From assembly GCF_022682495.2 (NCBI RefSeq), contig NW_026527313.1, positions 620,001-684,000 of the forward strand: a DNA stretch of 64,000 nt, written 5' to 3'. Below, one piece after another: positions 58,249-64,000 of the stretch. The translations under genes and the position numbers were made by a program. This stretch comes from Desmodus rotundus. Its lineage: Eukaryota; Chordata; Mammalia; Chiroptera; Phyllostomidae. Each line of letters opens with the position of its first letter. The stretch's first letter is position 1. The notes beneath the pieces were generated by a model, which worked only from the letters and a program-made list of their open reading frames with translations, was not told the origin of the DNA and did no database searches.

Positions 58249-59220
58249 CAGGCGTCCTTCGGGGGTCAGGGGACGGCTTGGGCACTCCCCGGGCGAGAGA
58301 GGGCGCCTGGGACCCGAGAGAGCCCCGGGGAGAGTCCGAGGCCTGGCCGCAGAGGCTGCCATAGCCTCCCCGGGCTCCTACCATGGGGCCTGACCGTGTT
58401 CGCCCGAGGCCCAGGTTCACCGCAGGTGAATGCCTTTTGCGGACGCCAAGGACAGGAGGTCGCCGATTCCCTCACAGAGGTGGGGGTTCGAGCTCTGGGG
58501 GACTGAGGTCGCAGCGGTCACACTCCATTTTTGGGTGGTTCCGCAGAGACTGGAGGGTTGAAGCGGCTGGGTCCAAGTCTGCCGCCTTGTGGCAGGGTGG
58601 GGGCTTTGCAGGCGAAGCAAGGCTCTTAGCCTCCCAGGCGGGGCACAGGCCAGACTCCCCAAGGGAGAACCGGTCCTTGGTCGAGGGTCCCGCCCGCCCG
58701 CCCGGAACCGCTCCACCTGGCGCGGAACCGTGGCCGGCCCCTCTTCCAGGCACCAGGTCCCTAGTTCTTTCCTGGCACTCTGCCTCTGCGGGGGTGGGAG
58801 AGCTGCTGGGAAGTGTGGTCCACGGGAAAACGCGCGGTCCTCTGGGTGGCAGGGAGGGCCTCCGTTAACTCTGACACCAGCCCAGGGACCCTGTGGACCT
58901 GGCCTGATATCTCAAGGGGGGGGCACGTTGCCCGGAGGGATGCTCTTGGGGTGGGGCCTGCCTGCGCCTGCGCGGCCCCGCCTCTTGGCCCGAAACCACC
59001 CAGCCGCGGCTCGGACAAAAGCCATCTCCTGGGGGCCTCCCCCCTGTTCTTCCATCCGTAAAGGGGGACCCCTTTACGGATGGAAGAACAGGGGGATCTT
59101 CGCAGTGGTGGGGACGGGACGGAGGGGTCTGCGGGTTTGCAGCCACGTAGGCCAGTTGCTCGCACCCCGGCCCCATGTGTCCCAGCTCCATGGACGAGGT
59201 GGGCCGCTTATGGCGGGATG
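58249..59220 (+). repeat. Unit 61, type A2
   Basis: Tags 'gcgtccttcggg', 'gacggcttggg', 'gccatagcctcc': unit 28 lineage plus the 'ggctt' form. Hairpin 59040-59095, perfect. Confidence 0.93.
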
Positions 59221-60190
59221 CAGGCGTCCTGCGGGGGTCAGGGGACGGCGTGGGCACTCCCCGGGCGAGAGAGGGCGCCTGGGACCCGAGAGAGCACCCG
59301 GGAAAATGCCCAGCCCTGGCCCCCGGGGCTCCAGTGGCCTCCCCAGGCTCCTGCCGTGGGGCCTGGTCCCGCTCACCTGGGCCCAGGTTCTCCGCAGGTG
59401 AATGCCTTTTGCGGACACCAGGGACCACAGGCCGCGGATCCCTTCACGGGCAGGGGGGGTTCGAGCTCTGTGGGACCCAGGTCGCAGCGCACACAGTCCC
59501 TTCTCGCAAAGTTCAGCCCAGACTTTAGAGAGTAGAAGCGTCTCGGTCCAAGTTTTCCGCCTCGGGGCAGGGTGGGGCCGTTTGAGCCAAGAGAGACTCT
59601 TAGCCCCCCAGGCAGGTCTCAGGCCCGAGACCCCCAGGGAGACCCGGTCCCTGGGCGTGGGTCCCGCCCGCCCGGGCCCGCCCCACCTGGCCCGGAACCG
59701 TGGCCGGCCCCTCTTCCCGGCCCCAGGTCCCTAGCTCTTCCCTGGCACTCTGCCTCTGGCGGGGTGGGAGACGGGCTGGCAAGTGTGGTCCACGGGAAAA
59801 CGCGCGGTCCTCTGGGTGGCAGGGAGGGCCTCCGTTAACTCTGACACCAGCCCAGGGACCCTGTGGACCTGACCTGATATCTCAAGCGGGGGGCACGTTG
59901 CCCGGAGGGATGCTCTTGTGGTGGGGCCTGCCTGCGCCTGCGCGGCCTCGCCTCTTGGCCCGAAACCACCCAGCCGCGGCTCCGACAAAAGCCATCTCCT
60001 GGGGGCCTCCCCCCTGTTCTTCCATCCGTAAAGGGGGACCCCTTTACGGATGGAAGAACAGGGGGATCTTCGCAGTGGTGGGGACGGGACGGAGGGGTCT
60101 GCGGGTTTGCAGCCACGTAGGCCAGTTGCTGGCACCCCGGCCCCATGTGTCCCAGCTCCATGGACGAGGTGGGCCGCTTATTGCGGGATG
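59221..60190 (+). repeat. Unit 62, type B2
   Basis: Unit 19/23 sublineage ('gacctgacctg', 'caagcggggggc'). GC box altered to 'cctcgcctc' (59946-59954) and YY1-like core lost (60180-60186). Hairpin 60010-60065, perfect. Confidence 0.93.
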
Positions 60191-61162
60191 CAGGCGTCCT
60201 GCGGGGGTCAGGGGACGGCGTGGGCACTCCCCGGGCGAGAGAGGGCGCCTGGGACCCGAGAGAGCCCCGGGGAGAGTCCGAGGCCTGGCCGCAGAGGCAG
60301 CCATTGCCTCCCCGGGCTCCTACCATGGGGCCTGACCGTGTTCGCCCGAGGCCCAGGTTCACCGCAGGTGAATGCCTTTTGCGGACGCCAAGGACAGGAG
60401 GTCGCCGATTCCCTCACAGAGGTGGGGGTTCGAGCTCTGGGGGACTGAGGTCGCAGCGGTCACACTCCATTTTTGGGTGGTTCCGCAGAGACTGGAGGGT
60501 TGAAGCGGCTGGGTCCAAGTCTGCCGCCTTGTGGCAGGGTGGGGGCTTTGCAGGCGAAGCAAGGCTCTTAGCCTCCCAGGCGGGGCACAGGCCAGACTCC
60601 CCAAGGGAGAACCGGTCCTTGGTCGAGGGTCCCGCCCGCCCGCCCGGAACCGCTCCACCTGGCGCGGAACCGTGGCCGGCCCCTCTTCCAGGCACCAGGT
60701 CCCTAGTTCTTTCCTGGCACTCTGCCTCTGCGGGGGTGGGAGAGCTGCTGGGAAGTGTGGTCCACGGGAAAACGCGCGGTCCTCTGGGTGGCAGGGAGGG
60801 CCTCCGTTAACTCTGACACCAGCCCAGGGACCCTGTGGACCTGGCCTGATATCTCAAGGGGGGGGCACGTTGCCCGGAGGGATGCTCTTGGGGTGGGGCC
60901 TGCCTGCGCCTGCGCGGCCCCGCCTCTTGGCCCGAAACCACCCAGCCGCGGCTCGGACAAAAGCCATCTCCTGGGGGCCTCCCCCCTGTTCTTCCATCCG
61001 TAAAGGGGGACCCCTTTACGGATGGAAGAACAGGGGGATCTTCGCAGTGGTTGGGACGGGACGGAGGGGTCTGCGGGTTTGCAGCCACGTAGGCCAGTTG
61101 CTCGCACCCCGGCCCCATGTGTCCCAGCTCCATGGACGAGGTGGGCCGCTTATGGCGGGATG
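60191..61162 (+). repeat. Unit 63, type A2
   Basis: Tags 'gaggcagccattg' and 'gtggttggg'. Hairpin 60982-61037, perfect. Confidence 0.93.
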
Positions 61163-62132
61163 CAGGCGTCCTGCGGGGGTCAGGGGACGGCGTGGGCACT
61201 CCCCGGGCGAGAGAGGGCGCCTGGGACCCGAGAGAGCACCCGGGAAAATGCCCAGCCCTGGCCCCCGGGGCTCCAGTGGCCTCCCCAGGCTCCTGCCGTG
61301 GGGCCTGGTCCCGCTCACCTGGGCCCAGGTTCTCCGCAGGTGAATGCCTTTTGCGGACACCAGGGACCACAGGCCGCGGATCCCTTCACGGGCAGGGGGG
61401 GTTCGAGCTCTGTGTGACCCAGGTCACAGCGCACACAGTCCCTTCTCGCAAAGTTCAGCCCAGACTTTAGAGAGTAGAAGCGTCTCGGTCCAAGTTTTCC
61501 GCCTCGGGGCAGGGTGGGGCCGTTTGAGCCAAGAGAGTCTCTTAGCCCCCCAGGCAGGTCTCAGGCCCGAGACCCCCAGGGAGACCCGGTCCCTGGGCGT
61601 GGGTCCCGCCCGCCCGGGCCCGCCCCACCTGGCCCGGAACCGTGGCCGGCCCCTCTTCCCGGCCCCAGGTCCCTAGCTCTTCCCTGGCACTCTGCCTCTG
61701 GCGGGGTGGGAGACGGGCTGGCAAGTGTGGTCCACGGGAAAACGCGCGGTCCTCTGGGTGGCAGGGAGGGCCTCCGTTAACTCTGACACCAGCCCAGGGA
61801 CCCTGTGCACCTGGCCTGATATCTCAAGGGAGGGGCACGTTGCCCGGAGGGATGCTCTTGGGGTGGGGCCTGCTTGCGCCTGCGCGGCCCCGCCTCTTGG
61901 CCCGAAACCACCCAGCCGCGGCTCGGACAAAAGCCATCTCCTGGGGGCCTCCCCCCTGTTCTTCCATCCGTAAAGGGGGACCCCTTTACGGATGGAAGAA
62001 CAGGGGGATCTTCGCAGTGGTGGGGACGGGACGGAGGGGTCTGCGTGTTTGCAGCCACGTAGGCCAGTTGCTCGCACCCGGGCCCCAAGTGTCCCAGCTC
62101 CATGGACGAGGTGGGCCGCTTATGGCGGGATG
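61163..62132 (+). repeat. Unit 64, type B2 with the short inverted repeat
   Basis: Shares TGTGACC-CA-GGTCACA (61413-61428) with unit 58. Private: 'aagagagtctctt', 'tgcgtgtttgc', 'gccccaagtgtcc'. 3' tag 'caagggaggggc'. Hairpin 61952-62007, perfect. Confidence 0.93.
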
Positions 62133-63104
62133 CAGGCGTCCTTCGGGGGTCAGGGGACGGCGTGGGCACTCCCCGGGCGAGAGAGGGCGCCTGGGACCCG
62201 AGAGAGCCCCGGGGAGAGTCCGAGGCCTGGCCGCAGAGGCTGCCATAGCCTCCCCGGGCTCCTACCATGGGGCCTGACCGTGTTCGCCCGAGGCCCAGGT
62301 TCACCGCAGGTGAATGCCTTTTGCGGACGCCAAGGACAGGAGGTCGCCGATTCCCTCACAGAGGTGGGGGTTCGAGCTCTGGGGGACTGAGGTCGCAGCG
62401 GTCACACTCCATTTTTGGGTGGTTCCGCAGAGACTGGAGGGTTGAAGCGGCTGGGTCCAAGTCTGCCGCCTTGTGGCAGGGTGGGGGCTTTGCAGGCGAA
62501 GCAAGGCTCTTAGCCTCCCAGGCGGGGCACAGGCCAGACTCCCCAAGGGAGAACCGGTCCTTGGTCGAGGGTCCCGCCCGCCCGCCCGGAACCGCTCCAC
62601 CTGGCGCGGAACCGTGGCCGGCCCCTCTTCCAGGCACCAGGTCCCTAGTTCTTTCCTGGCACTCTGCCTCTGCGGGGGTGGGAGAGCTGCTGGGAAGTGT
62701 GGTCCACGGGAAAACGCGCGGTCCTCTGGGTGGCAGGGAGGGCCTCCGTTAACTCTGACACCAGCCCAGGGACCCTGTGGACCTGGCCTGATATCTCAAG
62801 GGGGGGGCACGTTGCCCGGAGGGATGCTCTTGGGGTGGGGCCTGCCTGCGCCTGCGCGGCCCCGCCTCTTGGCCCGAAACCACCCAGCCGCGGCTCGGAC
62901 AAAAGCCATCTCCTGGGGGCCTCCCCCCTGTTCTTCCATCCGTAAAGGGGGACCCCTTTACGGATGGAAGAACAGGGGGATCTTCGCAGTGGTGGGGACG
63001 GGACGGAGGGGTCTGCGGGTTTGCAGCCACGTAGGCCAGTTGCTCGCACCCCGGCCCCATGTGTCCCAGCTCCATGGACGAGGTGGGCCGCTTATGGCGG
63101 GATG
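62133..63104 (+). repeat. Unit 65, type A2
   Basis: Tags 'gcgtccttcggg' and 'gccatagcctcc' as in units 28 and 61. Hairpin 62924-62979, perfect. Confidence 0.93.
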
Positions 63105-64000
63105 CAGGCGTCCTGCGGGGGTCAGGGGACGGCGTGGGCACTCCCCGGGCGAGAGAGGGCGCCTGGGACCCGAGAGAGCACCCGGGAAAATGCCCAGCCC
63201 TGGCCCCCGGGGCTCCAGTGGCCTCCCCAGGCTCCTGCCGTGGGGCCTGGTCCCGCTCACCTGGGCCCAGGTTCTCCGCAGGTGAATGCCTTTTGCGGAC
63301 ACCAGGGACCACAGGCCGCGGATCCCTTCACGGGCAGGGGGGGTTCGAGCTCTGTGGGACCCAGGTCGCAGCGCACACAGTCCCTTCTCGCAAAGTTCAG
63401 CCCAGACTTTAGAGAGTAGAAGCGTCTCGGTCCAAGTTTTCCGCCTCGGGGCAGGGTGGGGCCGTTTGAGCCAAGAGAGACTCTTAGCCCCCCAGGCAGG
63501 TCTCAGGCCCGAGACCCCCAGGGAGACCCGGTCCCTGGGCGTGGGTCCCGCCCGCCCGGGCCCGCCCCACCTGGCCCGGAACCGTGGCCGGCCCCTCTTC
63601 CCGGCCCCAGGTCCCTAGCTCTTCCCTGGCACTCTGCCTCTGGCGGGGTGGGAGACGGGCTGGCAAGTGTGGTCCACGGGAAAACGCGCGGTCCTCTGGG
63701 TGGCAGGGAGGGCCTCCGTTAACTCTGACACCAGCCCAGGGACCCTGTGGACCTGACCTGATATCTCAAGGGGGGGGCACGTTGCCCGGAGGGATGCTCT
63801 TGTGGTGGGGCCTGCCTGCGCCTGCGCGGCCCCGCCTCTTGGCCCGAAACCACCCAGCCGCGGCTCCGACAAAAGCCATCTCCTGGGGGCCTCCCACCTG
63901 TTCTTCCATCCGTAAAGGGGGACCCCTTTACGGATGGAAGAACAGGGGGATCTTCGCAGTGGTGGGGACGGGACGGAGGGGTCTGCGGGTTTGCAGCCAC
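63105..64000 (+). repeat. Unit 66, type B2, cut by window end
   Basis: First 896 bp of a B2 unit with 'gacctgacctg' and 'cttgtggtgggg' but an uninterrupted eight-G run, so a mixture of two B2 sublineages. Hairpin 63894-63949 has C to A at 63896 in the left arm. The array evidently continues past 64000. Confidence 0.9.

Larger units (their letters stand above)
1..64000 (+). repeat. GC-rich macrosatellite-like tandem array, 66 units of ~971 bp
   Basis: The entire window is one head-to-tail array with no inserted foreign DNA. Unit starts (the recurring 'caggcgtcctgcgggg') fall 968-973 bp apart from base 1 to 63105. Type A units (37, including 4 A/B hybrids) are normally 972 bp and carry 'gagagccccggggag' about 80 bp in; type B units (29) are normally 970 bp and carry 'gagagcacccgggaaaa'. 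Array edges lie outside the window on both sides. The base composition, CpG density and higher-order organisation fit a vertebrate satellite or macrosatellite; I do not recognise the repeat family and cannot name the species. Open frames are abundant on both strands but are by-products of stop-poor GC-rich DNA. In the unit entries below, 'hairpin' means the palindrome described at 17293-17348. Confidence 0.97.
29125..64000 (+). repeat. Higher-order block, copy 2 (rearranged, continues past window)
   Basis: Starts with a unit that I cannot distinguish from unit 1 and follows copy 1 closely for nine units. It then departs from it by whole-unit jumps: offset 29,124/29,123 up to about 37 kb, 24,270 for units 40-42, about 30,094-30,095 for units 43-54, 28,153 for units 55-57, and then an extended A2/B2 dimer run with no counterpart order in copy 1. 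The restart block (A0, A1, B1, B1) does not recur before base 64000, so copy 2 is longer than 30 units or differently organised. Confidence 0.8.
46597..64000 (+). repeat. Regular A2/B dimer domain of copy 2
   Basis: Units 49-66 alternate A2 and B2 without interruption. Shared rare variants show longer sub-repeats: 'ttctccgcatgtgaatg' in units 56 and 60 (3,884 bp apart), and 'gacccaggtcacag' in units 58 and 64 (5,826 bp apart). The domain has at least 18 units here against 11-12 in copy 1, so the dimer run differs in length between the two blocks. Confidence 0.88.

Noticed and set aside
1..64000. Recurring open frames of 60-270 codons on both strands as a tandem gene family
   Set aside because: They shift frame at 970-bp units, change ends with every small indel, run on both strands at once and show no start context or splice structure. 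A972 being divisible by three makes A-A junctions readable by accident.
1..64000. CENP-B box, which would suggest a centromeric satellite
   Set aside because: I looked for the core TTCGnnnnAnnCGGG on both strands of A and B units and found none. Centromeric location cannot be excluded by this alone.

Overview
The whole window is a single tandem array of GC-rich, CpG-rich repeat units of about 971 bp, all in the same orientation. It holds 65 complete units plus the first 896 bp of a 66th. No stretch of non-repeat DNA was found, and no protein-coding gene, rRNA, tRNA, transposon or CRISPR array can be supported. Hundreds of open frames exist on all six frames because the DNA is stop-poor. They recur once per repeat, shift frame where units differ in length, and resemble no protein family I know. 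The sequence style (long satellite or macrosatellite with higher-order structure, CpG-island-like units, vertebrate-type promoter motifs) suggests a vertebrate, most likely mammalian, genome. Species and repeat name cannot be given from sequence alone.

Unit structure. Unit starts are set here at the recurring 'caggcgtcctgcgggg'. Two families exist: A (usually 972 bp) and B (usually 970 bp). They share the first ~85 bp and the last ~410 bp almost base for base. Over the middle ~475 bp they are clearly diverged (roughly three quarters identical by eye). Both carry the same 3' module: a CTCF-like motif, a variable G-run, an NRF1-like motif and GC box, a 27-bp-arm near-perfect palindrome with a 2-nt centre, a G-quadruplex motif, and a YY1-like core at the unit boundary. 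A splits into A0 (units 1, 31), A1 (marker 'aaaaagcgctg') and A2 (marker 'aaaacgcgcgg'). B splits into B1 ('gttcgcccagac') and B2 ('gttcagcccaga'). Four units are A/B recombinants.

Layout. Units 1-17 (1-16501) are irregular: AABBAABABABAABAAB. Units 18-29 are a regular A2/B dimer array of 1,942 bp period. Unit 30 is A1. At 29125 the irregular block restarts: units 31-39 repeat units 1-9 at an offset of 29,124 bp (30 units) with only a handful of differences in more than 8 kb. The second copy is then rearranged in whole-unit steps: 40-42 match 15-17, 43 starts as 12, 44-54 match 13-23, 55-57 match 26-28. It ends in a pure A2/B2 dimer run to the window edge with 4-unit (3,884 bp) and 6-unit (5,826 bp) sub-repeats. 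This is the pattern expected from unequal exchange and gene conversion.

The per-unit combination of CTCF-like and YY1-like motifs with CpG-rich promoter-like sequence resembles, in logic but not in sequence or unit length, the known mammalian macrosatellite DXZ4. That functional reading is inference only. The alternatives are an ordinary GC-rich satellite, or in part an assembly artefact of a long repeat.
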